From: Silvimonas iriomotensis
GTDB lineage: Bacteria > Pseudomonadota > Gammaproteobacteria > Burkholderiales > Chitinibacteraceae
Length of the DNA: 64,000 nt
Direction: 5' to 3'
NCBI RefSeq assembly: GCF_014645535.1
Contig: NZ_BMLX01000001.1
Location: forward strand, 303,169-367,168
The translations under genes and the position numbers were made by a program. Each line of letters starts with the position of its first letter. Within the stretch, counting starts at the first letter, position 1. Shown here one piece after another: positions 53,308 to 62,335 of the stretch. The notes under the pieces are model-generated. The model made no database searches. It saw only the letters and a list, made by a program, of their open reading frames with translations, and was not told the origin of the DNA.

Positions 53308-55800
53308 ATGGATCGCATCCGGAAACTGAACCGGCCCACGCTGGCGGCCATGGCACTTGTCGCAGGTCTGGGCATGGAGTTGCCCGACAGCGCCAGTGCC
53401 GAAGGCGTGGCACTCAATGGTGGCGTGGTGACTTCAACCTCGGGCATTGCCATTAACGGCGATGACAAGAACAACGCCTGCCCACCCGGCACCTTGCCTA
53501 ATGGCACGCAAAGTAACGGTACCGTGGCCAATGGCGGCAGTTCGCCCATTGCGCTGGGTTGCCAGACAACCGCCGATGGCACTGCGGCCATTGCCGTGGG
53601 CGCCTACACGCTGGCGCATGGTGATGGTGCGGTCGCGCTGGGCAATCGCGCCTGGGCGGAAGGCACCAACGCGTTTGCGCTGGGCAAAGATGCCCAGGCC
53701 ATCGGCAGCAACACGGTGGCCGTAGGCGCACGGGCGACCACGACGGCTATTGATGCCACGGCCATTGGCCGCGACAGCAGCGCCACGGGCGTGGAAGCGA
53801 CCACCATCGGCGCGCAGGGTCTGGCGCAGGGCGTACAGTCTGTCGCCGTTGGCTCGCAAACCCAGGCCTTGCAGGATGGCAGTGTGGCCATCGGCACCAA
53901 AGCGACGGTGAACGCCAAAACCGCCATGGCACTGGGCAACAACGCCAGTGTGGCGTCCGGCGCGACGACCAGTGTCGCCATCGGCAGTAATGCAAAGGTG
54001 GAGGCCAATGCGGATTCCGCGCTGGCACTCGGGGGTTCGTCGGATGCCGGTGGTTCCGGCTCTACCGCGCTGGGCGCCAGCAGCAAAGCCACCAAAATCC
54101 GCGCCACCGCGCTGGGCTACAATGCCGCCGCCACCAACTTGCGCGCACTGGCCGTCGGTAACGACACCCAGGCGTAGGGCGCACGCAGTGTGGCGCTGGG
54201 TAACCAGGCGGTGGCCCAGGCCGATGACAGTGTCGCCATTGGTTCTGCCAGCACGGCAACCCGCGCCAACACCGTGCCTGTCGGCAGCGATACCCTGCAA
54301 CGGCAAGTGGTGAACGTCGCCGCCGGTGCCATGGATACCGACGCGGTCAATGTCAGCCAGTTGCGGCAGACCACGCAGTTGTTGGGTGGCGGCGCCACGG
54401 TGGATGCCACGGGCCAGGTCATCGCCCCCAATTACTATCTGCGCATGGGTCACGCCACCAATGTGGGCGATGCACTGTCACTGCTGGACCAGCAAACGAC
54501 CATCATTGAATCGGTGGCCTACGACGCCAAATGGCGGACAGACCAGCTTGATCAACTGGCAGTGAAATACGACGACGCGACGCATGCGGCCGTGACGCTC
54601 AACCCCACTGGCGCGCCAGTGCGTATCAAGAATGTGGCCGATGGTGTTGAAAGCACTGACGCGGTCAACCTGAACCAGTTGAACCAGGTGGATGGCAAAG
54701 TGGCCCTGGTCGATAACCGGGTCACCGTGGTGGAGGGCGATGTCAGCCAGCTGCAGAACTCGATTACCCGGATCAACGGCTCGCTCGGTGACGTAGTGCT
54801 GTATGACGATCCATCCCACACCAGCGTCACGCTTAACCCGGGCGGCCATGCCGTGCAGGTCAAGAATGTGGAAGAGGGCACGGATGAAGAAGACGCCGTG
54901 AACATGCGGCAACTGTCGGCACTGCAAAGCCAGGTGAACAACATCAACCAGAACATCGGCAATATCGGCAATGTGGTGTTCTACGACGGCGACGCGCACG
55001 ACCGCGTGACCTTGAGCGGCGCCAACGGGACCGTGATCGACAACGTGGCCGCTGGCCAGATTGCTGCGGGCAGTATGGAAGCCGTCAACGGCGGGCAGAT
55101 CCAGGCGCTGCAAGACCAGTTTGATACCCGCATCACCCAGGTCCAGAACGTGGTGAACAACCATGGCGGGCAGGGCGCCACCGGCGTTGGTAGCGGTGAT
55201 AGCTATCAGACCGTGAACGAGGCCAGCCCGCTCATGAAAGCCGATGGCGACAGCCTGAGCGAGACCGCGACCGTCGCTGCCGGCAGCAAGGCCGTCGCGC
55301 TGGGCGCCGGGGCCAGTGCCAGTGCGGACAACAGCGTGGCGCTGGGCGCGGGTAGCGTGGCCGATCGCGCCGGGACGGTATCGGTGGGCAGCGCGGGCAA
55401 CGAGCGCATCATCAGCAATGTCGCTGCCGGTGTGCAGGGCACGGACGCCGTCAACGTTGAGCAGCTCAACCAGGGCGTGGCCAGCGCCAACAGCTATACG
55501 GATCAACAAGTGGGCGGTGTCAATCAGCGCGTCGACGGGGTGTACCGCTCGCTCAACGATCTGGATGACTCGACCCGGCGCGGGATTGCCGCGGCGGCCG
55601 CGCTGATGAATATCGTGCCGTACGTGCCGGGCAAAACCACCATGAATGCCGGTACTGCCATTTACCGCGGCCGGGCTGCCGTGGCGGTGGGCGCCTCGCG
55701 CTGGAATGACCGGGGTACGGTGAACGTGAACGGCGGGGTCTCCAGCGCCGGGAACAACAACACGATCTTCCGGGCCGGTGTGGGCGTGGTTTTTGATTAA
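53308..55800 (+). pseudogene. Trimeric autotransporter adhesin (YadA-like), in-frame stop
   Basis: One open frame of 830 codons interrupted only by TAG at 54175-54177 (codon 290). Before it: signal peptide (to about SASAEG) and YadA-head repeats of about 14 residues (AIAVGAYTLAHGDGAVALG...). After it the same frame continues with further head repeats, a neck (DTDAVNVSQLRQ), coiled-coil stalk with repeated DAVNxxQL necks, a second head/neck, and the YadA C-terminal anchor (about 730-830) ending AGVGVVFD. The stop sits where the repeat pattern expects Ser/Ala (TCG to TAG is one base). Unless suppressed, no anchored adhesin is made. AGGAG precedes ATG 53308. Confidence 0.85.
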
Positions 55801-55810
55801 GCCTGCCGAC

Positions 55811-55844
55811 AAAAAAGCCCCGGCCTGGCCGGGGCTTTTTTTTT
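55811..55844. terminator. Bidirectional intrinsic terminator
   Basis: AAAAAGCCCCGGCC/GGCCGGGGCTTTTT, perfect 14-base stem with long tracts between convergent autotransporter and fabI genes. Confidence 0.95.
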
Positions 55845-55858
55845 GCGGGCGCTGGCGA

Positions 55859-56641
55859 TCAGGCCATGATGTTGACGCCACCGTCGATATACAGCGTCTC
55901 GCCCGACAAGCGCCGCGCAAAGGGCGAGGACAGATAGGCGCAGGTGTAGCCGACGTCCATGATGTCGACCAGTTCACCCAGCGGGGCGCGTTCGGCGGCC
56001 TCGTTCAGTAGCACATCAAAATCCTTCAGGCCAGAGGCCGCACGTGTTTTGAGCGGGCCCGGAGAGAGGGCATGCACGCGGATGCCCTGGTTACCCAGTT
56101 CATACGCCAGATAACGGCAACTGGCTTCCAGCGCGGCCTTGACCGGGCCCATCAGGTTGTAATTGGGCACCACCTTGTTGGCGCCGTAATAGCTCATGGC
56201 CATCATGGTGCCGCCGTTTTTCATCAGCGGGGCGGCCAGCTTCGCCATGCGCACAAACGAGTGACAAGAGATATCCATGGCCTGGGCAAAACCGCTGGCC
56301 GAGGTATTGATCAGGCCGCCTTGCAGGTCTTCTTTGGGCGCCCAGGCGATTGAGTGAACCAGGATATCCAGCTCGCCCCAGGTCTGGCGGATTTGCTCGA
56401 AGACCGCAGCCAGTTCTTCATCGCGGGTGACATCCAGCGGCATGAACAGCCGTGCTTCCACACTTTGCGCCAGCGGCTCGGTATAGGTGCGGGTTTTCTC
56501 GTTGGCGTAGGTAATGGCCAGTTCGGCGCCGGTCTGGGCAAAAGCCTGGGCGCAGCCCCAGGCAATGGAGCTGTCATTGGCGATACCGACCACCAGTGCT
56601 TTTTTGCCAGCCAGAATGGGACGGATTTGATCGTTTTGCAT
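55859..56641 (-). CDS. fabI: Enoyl-ACP reductase FabI
   Basis: NADH-dependent trans-2-enoyl-ACP reductase (260 aa, SDR superfamily). Landmarks are GIANDSSIAWGCAQAFAQTGAEL (cofactor loop), HSIAWAPKEDL, and the catalytic Y-x6-K: SYYGANKVVPNYNLMGPVKAALE. It sits last in an operon with acetate kinase, a phosphate acyltransferase and a DUF3141 protein rather than with other fab genes, so it may act on acyl-CoA or serve as a second, specialised FabI. Confidence 0.92.
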   Translation of the reverse strand: MQNDQIRPILAGKKALVVGIANDSSIAWGCAQAFAQTGAELAITYANEKTRTYTEPLAQSVEARLFMPLDVTRDEELAAVFEQIRQTWGELDILVHSIAWAPKEDLQGGLINTSASGFAQAMDISCHSFVRMAKLAAPLMKNGGTMMAMSYYGANKVVPNYNLMGPVKAALEASCRYLAYELGNQGIRVHALSPGPLKTRAASGLKDFDVLLNEAAERAPLGELVDIMDVGYTCAYLSSPFARRLSGETLYIDGGVNIMA

Positions 56642-56654
56642 GGCTTTTCTTTCC

Positions 56655-57842
56655 TCAGTTCAAACCTGTGATGTGTGCGGTATGGCGGGCGATCATCGCT
56701 TCTTCGTTGGTGGGGATGATCCACACGGCAACCTGGCTGTCTGGCGCATTGATACGTGCGGCGCCGGCGGTGTTGGCTGCGGCATCCAGCCGCACGCCCA
56801 GCCAGGCGGCTTGCTGGCAGACCGCGGCCCGGATCGGGGCGGCGTGTTCGCCAATGCCGGCCGTGAACACCAGTGCATCCAGCCCGCCCAGCGCAGCGGC
56901 CAGCGAGCCGATCTCCCGGCCAATCCGGTATACAAACAGATCGACTGCCAGCCTGGCTTGCGGCGCGTCACTCTCCAGCAAGACACGCATATCGCTGGAG
57001 ATCCCCGACACGCCCAGCAGCCCTGATTCTTTGTAGAGCAGGTTTTCGATCTGGCGCGCGTTCATGTTCATGTCATCAAGCAGATACAGGATCACGCCCG
57101 GATCAAGCACGCCGGTCCGTGTGCCCATGGGCAAGCCATCCACCGCGGTAAAGCCGGTGGTGCCGGCCACGCTCTTGCCGTTTTGCAGGGCGCACAGGCT
57201 GGCGCCATTGCCCAGATGCGCCACGATCACGCGGCCGGCCGCGCTGGCGGGGTCGCGTTCTGCCAGCGCGCTGGCAATGTACTCATAAGAGAGCCCGTGA
57301 AAACCGTAGCGGCGAACACCGCGCCGGGTGATGGCTTCGGGCAGGGCAAAGCGCTGCGCCAGTTCAGGTTGATCGCGGTGAAACGCGGTATCAAAACACG
57401 CCACTTGCGCCAGATCAGGCAGCCGCGCGCGCAGGGCGCGCATGGGCGCCAGATTGTGCGGCTGATGCAACGGCGCCAGCGGGGTCAGCGCGGCCAGTTC
57501 TTCCAGCAAGGCGTCGGTGACCAGCGCCGGGCCGGCATGCTGGCCGCCACCATGCACCACGCGGTGCCCCACGCCGACAAGGTGGTATTGATCGCGATAT
57601 TGCTGCAAGAACGCCAGCAATTGCGCCACGGCCTCGTCATGCGTCAGCGCTGGCGGCGCCTCCCAGCCTTCCACCGGCGCGACCGGTTTGTCGCCGTGCC
57701 CGACCAGAAACTGCGGGTTGGCCGCCAGGCTTTCAATCTGCCCGCGCATGACCGGCGTGAGCCCGTCTGCGTTCACCGTAAAGGCAGAGAACTTGATACT
57801 GGACGAGCCGGCATTGAGCACCAGAATGACATTGTTGGGCAT
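56655..57842 (-). CDS. ackA: Acetate/propionate/butyrate kinase
   Basis: ASKHA-fold kinase (395 aa) making ATP from acyl phosphate. N-terminal VLNAGSSSIKFSAF, GHRVVHGG, ACFDTAFH and AHLGNGASLCA match AckA. ATG 57842 overlaps the stop of the upstream acyltransferase as ATGA, so the two are coupled; the longer frame is rejected. Substrate (acetate, propionate or butyrate) is not decided by sequence. 13 bases separate it from fabI. Confidence 0.94.
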   Translation of the reverse strand: MPNNVILVLNAGSSSIKFSAFTVNADGLTPVMRGQIESLAANPQFLVGHGDKPVAPVEGWEAPPALTHDEAVAQLLAFLQQYRDQYHLVGVGHRVVHGGGQHAGPALVTDALLEELAALTPLAPLHQPHNLAPMRALRARLPDLAQVACFDTAFHRDQPELAQRFALPEAITRRGVRRYGFHGLSYEYIASALAERDPASAAGRVIVAHLGNGASLCALQNGKSVAGTTGFTAVDGLPMGTRTGVLDPGVILYLLDDMNMNARQIENLLYKESGLLGVSGISSDMRVLLESDAPQARLAVDLFVYRIGREIGSLAAALGGLDALVFTAGIGEHAAPIRAAVCQQAAWLGVRLDAAANTAGAARINAPDSQVAVWIIPTNEEAMIARHTAHITGLN

Positions 57843-58792
57843 CAAGCCGCTCCCGTGGCTTGCCGTTTGCGGGCGTGCGCCACCATGACCGCCACGGCGC
57901 AAGAGGCCAGCCGCGTGGTGACCGAATCGGCCCGGCTGGTCAGAATCACCGGCACCCGCGCGCCCAGCACAATCCCGGCTGCCGCCGCACCGGCGAGGAA
58001 AGTCAGGCTCTTGGCCAGCATGTTGCCGGCCTCCAGATCGGGCGCAACCAGGATATCTGCCTGCCCGGCCACGACGGATTTGATCCCCTTGATGCGGGCG
58101 GCTTCCAGGTTGATGGCGTTATCCAGCGCCAGTGGGCCATCCAGCACCGCGCCGGTAATCTGGCCGCGTTCGGACATCTTGCACAGCGCCGCCGCTTCAA
58201 TGGTGGAGGGCACTGCGGGGTTGATGGACTCGGTGGCCGACAAAATGGCCACGCGCACTTCGCGCCGGGCTGCGGGCACCAGCGCGTGAGCCAGATCGAT
58301 GGCGTTCTGCACAATGTCGGCTTTCTCAGAGAGGCCGGGTGCAATGTTGATGGCGGCATCGGTAATGATCAGCGGCTGGTCATGGCCGGGCACATCCATC
58401 ACAAAGCAGTGGCTGATACGGCGGCCGGTGCGCAAACCGGCCTCCCGCCGCACGACTTCGGCCATCAGTTCATCCGTATGCAGACTGCCTTTCATCAAGG
58501 CTTCGGCCTTGCCTTCGCGCACCAGGGCCACGGCACGTTCGGCCGAGGCCTGGCTGAAACCGGCGTCTTCAATCTGCAGACCGGAAAGATCAATATCGTG
58601 CTCATGCGCCACCGCCGTAATGCGGCTGACCGGGCCGACCAGGATCGGCACGATCAGCCCCATGCGCGCCGCGTCAACCGCACCGGCCAGCGAGGTTTCA
58701 TCGCAAGGGTGCGCCACCGCAACCGAGGTCGGCGGCAGCGCCCGGCAACGATCAATCAGATTCTGGAATCTGGAATGTTCAAGTTGCGTCAT
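57842..58792 (-). CDS. Phosphate acetyl/butyryltransferase
   Basis: 316 aa PTA/PTB-fold enzyme exchanging CoA for phosphate on short acyl groups. Typical segments: ALMKGSLHTDELMAEVV, SHCFVMDVPG, ITDAAINIAP, GPLALDNAINLEAARIKGIKS, AGNMLAKSLTFLAGAAAAGIVLGARVPVILTSRADS. It lacks the N-terminal MaoC enoyl-CoA hydratase domain that many relatives in the same operon type carry. With acetate kinase it would convert acyl-CoA to acid and ATP. Eight bases after the DUF3141 gene. Confidence 0.92.
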   Translation of the reverse strand: MTQLEHSRFQNLIDRCRALPPTSVAVAHPCDETSLAGAVDAARMGLIVPILVGPVSRITAVAHEHDIDLSGLQIEDAGFSQASAERAVALVREGKAEALMKGSLHTDELMAEVVRREAGLRTGRRISHCFVMDVPGHDQPLIITDAAINIAPGLSEKADIVQNAIDLAHALVPAARREVRVAILSATESINPAVPSTIEAAALCKMSERGQITGAVLDGPLALDNAINLEAARIKGIKSVVAGQADILVAPDLEAGNMLAKSLTFLAGAAAAGIVLGARVPVILTSRADSVTTRLASCAVAVMVAHARKRQATGAA

Positions 58793-58799
58793 GGCGGGC

Positions 58800-61178
58800 T
58801 CACTTGTCGGCAGTGATCGGCGGCTTGGCCGGGCTGCGCTTGCGGCGCGGGGCTGCTGCCGGCGTTGCGGCTGCTGGCGCGGGGGCAGCGGCTTTCACCC
58901 CTTCGGGCAAGGCCAGTAGCGCCCTGATCTGCTTCAGCGTGGCCGATTGCTCCGGCAGCGTCATGCGCTCCTGCACGCGTGGATCAGCCACCAGGGTGTC
59001 GATCAGTTGCAGCAAGCGTGCGCGGTCGGTCGGGTCCAGCACCAGGGCGGGCAGGGTACGCAGCGCTTCATCGCGCGCATGGCGCACGATGATCTCTTGT
59101 TCACCGCGAATCCGCCGCCATTGATCCAGCGGCAGATCGGGCAGCAGCGCGGCGTAGTCTTTGGCGATATCGCGGGTAAGCGCGAGGCGGGACAGCGAAA
59201 TCTCGCCCTGACGGGTCAGCAAAGCTGAAATACGGGCGAAGGCTTCGTTAAAGCCGCCTTCTTCGATGGCGGCCAGCGCCTCCTGCACAAACTGCTCGCC
59301 AGTGGGCGCGAATTCCGCCAGCAGGGGCGAAGCATCCGAGGCGCGCACCTGACCGAGCACATTGCCGTAAATCTGGAAGAACAAGGCTTCACTGAGCGCA
59401 TCACGCATGGCACGGTAGTAATCCAGCCCGGCGCTGATCAGCTCGGCATTGTTTTGTTCCAGTTGGCGGAAATACTGGGTTTTGGGGACGGCAGCGCGAT
59501 GCGCTTTCACCTGTTCAGTCGCCAGCGGCAGCCATGACAGCCACGGGTTGCGTTCAGAGAACCCCCAGCGCTGCATGCGCAAAGGATGCAGGGTGCGCAT
59601 GAGTTCGGCGGTGGGTTCCGTGCTGATCGACTGCACGAATGGGCGCACCAGCAGCTCGTACGCGCGCTGGTTCAGTTCGGACACCTGTGACACGGCGGCG
59701 AAGGGTTTTTCATCCTTGCGCGCAAAGCGGTTCAAGCGGCCGATCACTTCTTCCAGTTCGCGTTCGTGGAACTCGACCTGATAAGTCACCTGACCATCCT
59801 TGCCGCGCACTTCGGTCAGTTCCATGCCGTACAGGCCAGGCGGCAACAGTTCAATGGATTCAAGCACTTCGACAATCTGCGCGTGCTCTTTTTTGGCCAC
59901 CTTGCCTGACACAAAAATGCCCAGGTGACCGATATCGTGATGCAGCAGGCCGACAATGGTCTGGCCCCGTTTCCTGATTTCTTCGGTGCTGCCGTATACA
60001 TCGGCCACCCAGTTGAAGGCTTGTTGCGGCGGGGTGATGTTGTCGCCCATGGAGGCAAACAGCACGATCGGTGTCTTGATATCCCGCAAGTCGAACGTGG
60101 TGCCCTTGCCGTTGCGCGTGCCGCCTTGCCACAGCTGGTTGCCGACGAACAGGTTGCGGGTAATCCACTCGATTTCCTCGCGGTTCATCAGATAAAACCC
60201 GCCCCACCAGCGTTCGAACTCCAGAAAGCGCGGCGGCTCGGTGTCGGCGTTGGCAAACACGTGGTAGTACTTGTCCCAGTAGGTGTTGGCCGGGTTCAGC
60301 CCTTCAAAGTTCTCCACCAGCCAGGCGCCATCAAAAATGCCGTTGCCCAGATCCGCCGTCAGCGAGGCCAGCCAGCTGCCGCCCAGCAAACCGCCTGAAT
60401 AGCGCATCGGGTTATCGGCCATGCCGTCGCCCCATGCGCCGCCCCAGTACGACATCGGCGCGCCGTTGATGACAATCGGGCCGGTGTCTTCCGGGCCCGA
60501 TGCCGCCAGCATCATGGCTGCCCAGCCACCCTGGCAGTTGCCGACAATGGCCGGCTTGGGGCTGTCCGGATGCAGTTCACGCACCTTGCGCACGAACACG
60601 GCTTCTACGGCGCAGACATCCAGCAGGGTCTGGCCAGGTTCCGGTTCGCGGAAAAAGATCACGAAATACACCGGATGACCACCACGCAGGGCGACGCCCA
60701 CCTGAGAGTCATCCTTGAAGCCGCCAATGCCAGGGCCGTGGCCGGCGCGCGGGTCGATGATGACGTAGGGGCGCCGTGTCGGGTCTACCGTGACGCCGGT
60801 GGGCGGCGTGATGCGGATCAGCGCGTAGTTCACCGGGTGGGCAAAGGTGCGGGCATCAAGCACCATTTCATAATCAAAATGCAGTACCGGCGGCTGGCCG
60901 GCTTCTACATGGCGCAGATAGTTGTTGCCGCGCTCGCGCAGGGTATCCATGAACAGCACGCTGCGTTGGGCTGCATCCACGCTGTAAGACCACCAGTCTT
61001 CGATCATTTGCCAGGGGTCAAGCCAGGCGCGGGCCTGCACGGCCGCTAGGCGCTCGGTGGTTTTGCCAGCGCGGTTGGTCCATTGCTCCCGGGCAATCTC
61101 GCTACGGCGCTGAAACAACTGGGTGACGCGATCATTGGCCGTCACGACGTGATTCGCGTTTTGTTCAACAGACGACAT
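58800..61178 (-). CDS. DUF3141 alpha/beta-hydrolase, PhaC-related
   Basis: 792 aa. An N-terminal segment (1-150) precedes an alpha/beta-hydrolase domain with the nucleophile elbow VGNCQGGWAAMM, that is a Cys in GxCxG as in PHA synthases, an Asp in FASMGDNITPP and a His in HHDIGHLGIF, giving a plausible Cys-Asp-His triad. A long helical C-terminal region (about 480-760) and a Pro/Ala/Lys-rich tail follow. DUF3141 proteins are annotated as PHA-synthase-like but uncharacterised. ATG 61178 has AGAGG 7 bases upstream. First gene of the DUF3141-pta-ackA-fabI operon. Confidence 0.88.
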   Translation of the reverse strand: MSSVEQNANHVVTANDRVTQLFQRRSEIAREQWTNRAGKTTERLAAVQARAWLDPWQMIEDWWSYSVDAAQRSVLFMDTLRERGNNYLRHVEAGQPPVLHFDYEMVLDARTFAHPVNYALIRITPPTGVTVDPTRRPYVIIDPRAGHGPGIGGFKDDSQVGVALRGGHPVYFVIFFREPEPGQTLLDVCAVEAVFVRKVRELHPDSPKPAIVGNCQGGWAAMMLAASGPEDTGPIVINGAPMSYWGGAWGDGMADNPMRYSGGLLGGSWLASLTADLGNGIFDGAWLVENFEGLNPANTYWDKYYHVFANADTEPPRFLEFERWWGGFYLMNREEIEWITRNLFVGNQLWQGGTRNGKGTTFDLRDIKTPIVLFASMGDNITPPQQAFNWVADVYGSTEEIRKRGQTIVGLLHHDIGHLGIFVSGKVAKKEHAQIVEVLESIELLPPGLYGMELTEVRGKDGQVTYQVEFHERELEEVIGRLNRFARKDEKPFAAVSQVSELNQRAYELLVRPFVQSISTEPTAELMRTLHPLRMQRWGFSERNPWLSWLPLATEQVKAHRAAVPKTQYFRQLEQNNAELISAGLDYYRAMRDALSEALFFQIYGNVLGQVRASDASPLLAEFAPTGEQFVQEALAAIEEGGFNEAFARISALLTRQGEISLSRLALTRDIAKDYAALLPDLPLDQWRRIRGEQEIIVRHARDEALRTLPALVLDPTDRARLLQLIDTLVADPRVQERMTLPEQSATLKQIRALLALPEGVKAAAPAPAAATPAAAPRRKRSPAKPPITADK

Positions 61179-61355
61179 ACACATACCTCTGATAGGGCGA
61201 AAGCGTGGTGCATTGCAATATCTGCAACGCGTTCGCACAAAAGATAGTCAGCGGCCTCTGACACAGCCGGCTTATCGCACATGCGGTCTGATGGACGTCA
61301 ATCAGTGAATGCTGATGGATGCTGCAAAGCACCATTCAGGCTGGCGTGGCGAAAA

Positions 61356-61784
61356 TCAGCCTTCTTCGACCGCGATCACCAGATGATCGCCATGCCCGCT
61401 ATCTGTGCCGGCAACGATGCGGGGAAGGGCCAGCCCGTCGGCCACGTAATGCGCCACAATGGCTTGTGCCAGCGTGCTGGTGGCCGCCAGAGAGAAACGC
61501 TCGTTGGCCAGATAATGCAGCCACGGCGTGAACATGCGCTGGTTGAAATGGGTCATGCCGGTCAGCGAAACCCGTTTGAAGGCGGGCCACACCACACCGG
61601 GTCGCCGCAGCAATGCGCTGGCTGAATCAGGCGTGCCCGATGAGGCTTGCTGGAGGTGTTGACGCGGGGCCGGCAGCCAGTCGGGCTCGTTCCGGGCAGG
61701 GTTGGGGCGGGTGCCAAAAGAGAGCGTGGCGCAAAGCACGGTCAGCGCAATGGCGGGCTCTGCCAGGAAAGTACGATGATTCAT
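61356..61784 (-). CDS. Small exported protein, unknown
   Basis: 142 aa. The N-terminus (MNHRTFLAEPAIALTVLCATLSFG) looks like a signal or membrane segment, then no recognisable domain; contains ERFSLAATSTLAQAIVAHYVADGLALP. GGAG lies 8 bases before the ATG, supporting a real gene. It sits between the small exported protein below and the DUF3141 gene, all on the minus strand; a 53-base gap with a hairpin separates it from the former. Confidence 0.5.
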   Translation of the reverse strand: MNHRTFLAEPAIALTVLCATLSFGTRPNPARNEPDWLPAPRQHLQQASSGTPDSASALLRRPGVVWPAFKRVSLTGMTHFNQRMFTPWLHYLANERFSLAATSTLAQAIVAHYVADGLALPRIVAGTDSGHGDHLVIAVEEG

Positions 61785-61809
61785 TTCAACAACTCCAGCA
61801 ACAGGGAAC

Positions 61810-61829
61810 CCGGGCCCGGTCAGGCCCGG
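61810..61829. other. GC-rich hairpin
   Basis: CCGGGCC/GGCCCGG with a 6-base loop, 8 bases after the stop of the small exported protein gene. No T tract; possible weak terminator or mRNA 3' stem. Confidence 0.4.
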
Positions 61830-61837
61830 TAACGCGA

Positions 61838-62152
61838 TCAGCGATTGCGGCCCTGGCGTCGGGGGCGATCGCTGTTGCGGGTACTGTTAATTGAGTTGTC
61901 GCGGTTGTAGTGCTGAACCTGGTCGCGCTGGATATTGGTTGAGCGGTTGACGTTGATATCCACGTCATCGTTATTGTTGGCGATGGCCGCACCCACGGCC
62001 ATGCCCATGAACGCGCCGCCGGCAGGCAGGACTGGTGCTGGCGCCGGTGCGTACACCGGGGCGGGTTGCTGAACCACAATGACCTCTTCAGCCCAGGCCC
62101 AGTTCGCTGCCAGCAAGGTAGACGCCGCAAGTATAAAGACAGCTTTCGCCAT
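61838..62152 (-). CDS. Small exported Asn/Arg-rich protein, unknown
   Basis: 104 aa. Clear Sec signal (MAKAVFILAASTLLAANWAWA), a Pro/Ala/Val stretch, a Gly-zipper-like hydrophobic patch (GGAFMGMAVGAAIA) and an Asn/Asp then Arg-rich tail (NNDDVDINVNRSTNIQRDQ ... RPRRQGRNR). GAGGAG sits 6 bases before ATG 62152. Similar glycine-zipper periplasmic or outer-membrane proteins exist, but I cannot assign a function. Confidence 0.7.
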   Translation of the reverse strand: MAKAVFILAASTLLAANWAWAEEVIVVQQPAPVYAPAPAPVLPAGGAFMGMAVGAAIANNNDDVDINVNRSTNIQRDQVQHYNRDNSINSTRNSDRPRRQGRNR

Positions 62153-62306
62153 GATTCGCTCCTCAATCGCGAAATACGATGAGCGAATTTTCAGATAATC
62201 CTGAAAATACTTGTTGCGAACAATTACCTGAAAAGAAAGCCTGGTATTACCGCAGTGCAATCAGGAACTTACCGGTCTAACCTCGCTTGCTGGCGCTGCC
62301 GGAAGC

Positions 62307-62325
62307 GGCCCGCACAGGGCGGGCC
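62307..62325. other. GC-rich hairpin after chemoreceptor
   Basis: GGCCCGC/GCGGGCC with a 5-base loop, about 10 bases after the stop of the minus-strand chemoreceptor. No T tract follows; probable mRNA 3' stem. Confidence 0.4.
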
Positions 62326-62335
62326 GGGTCTGGGT

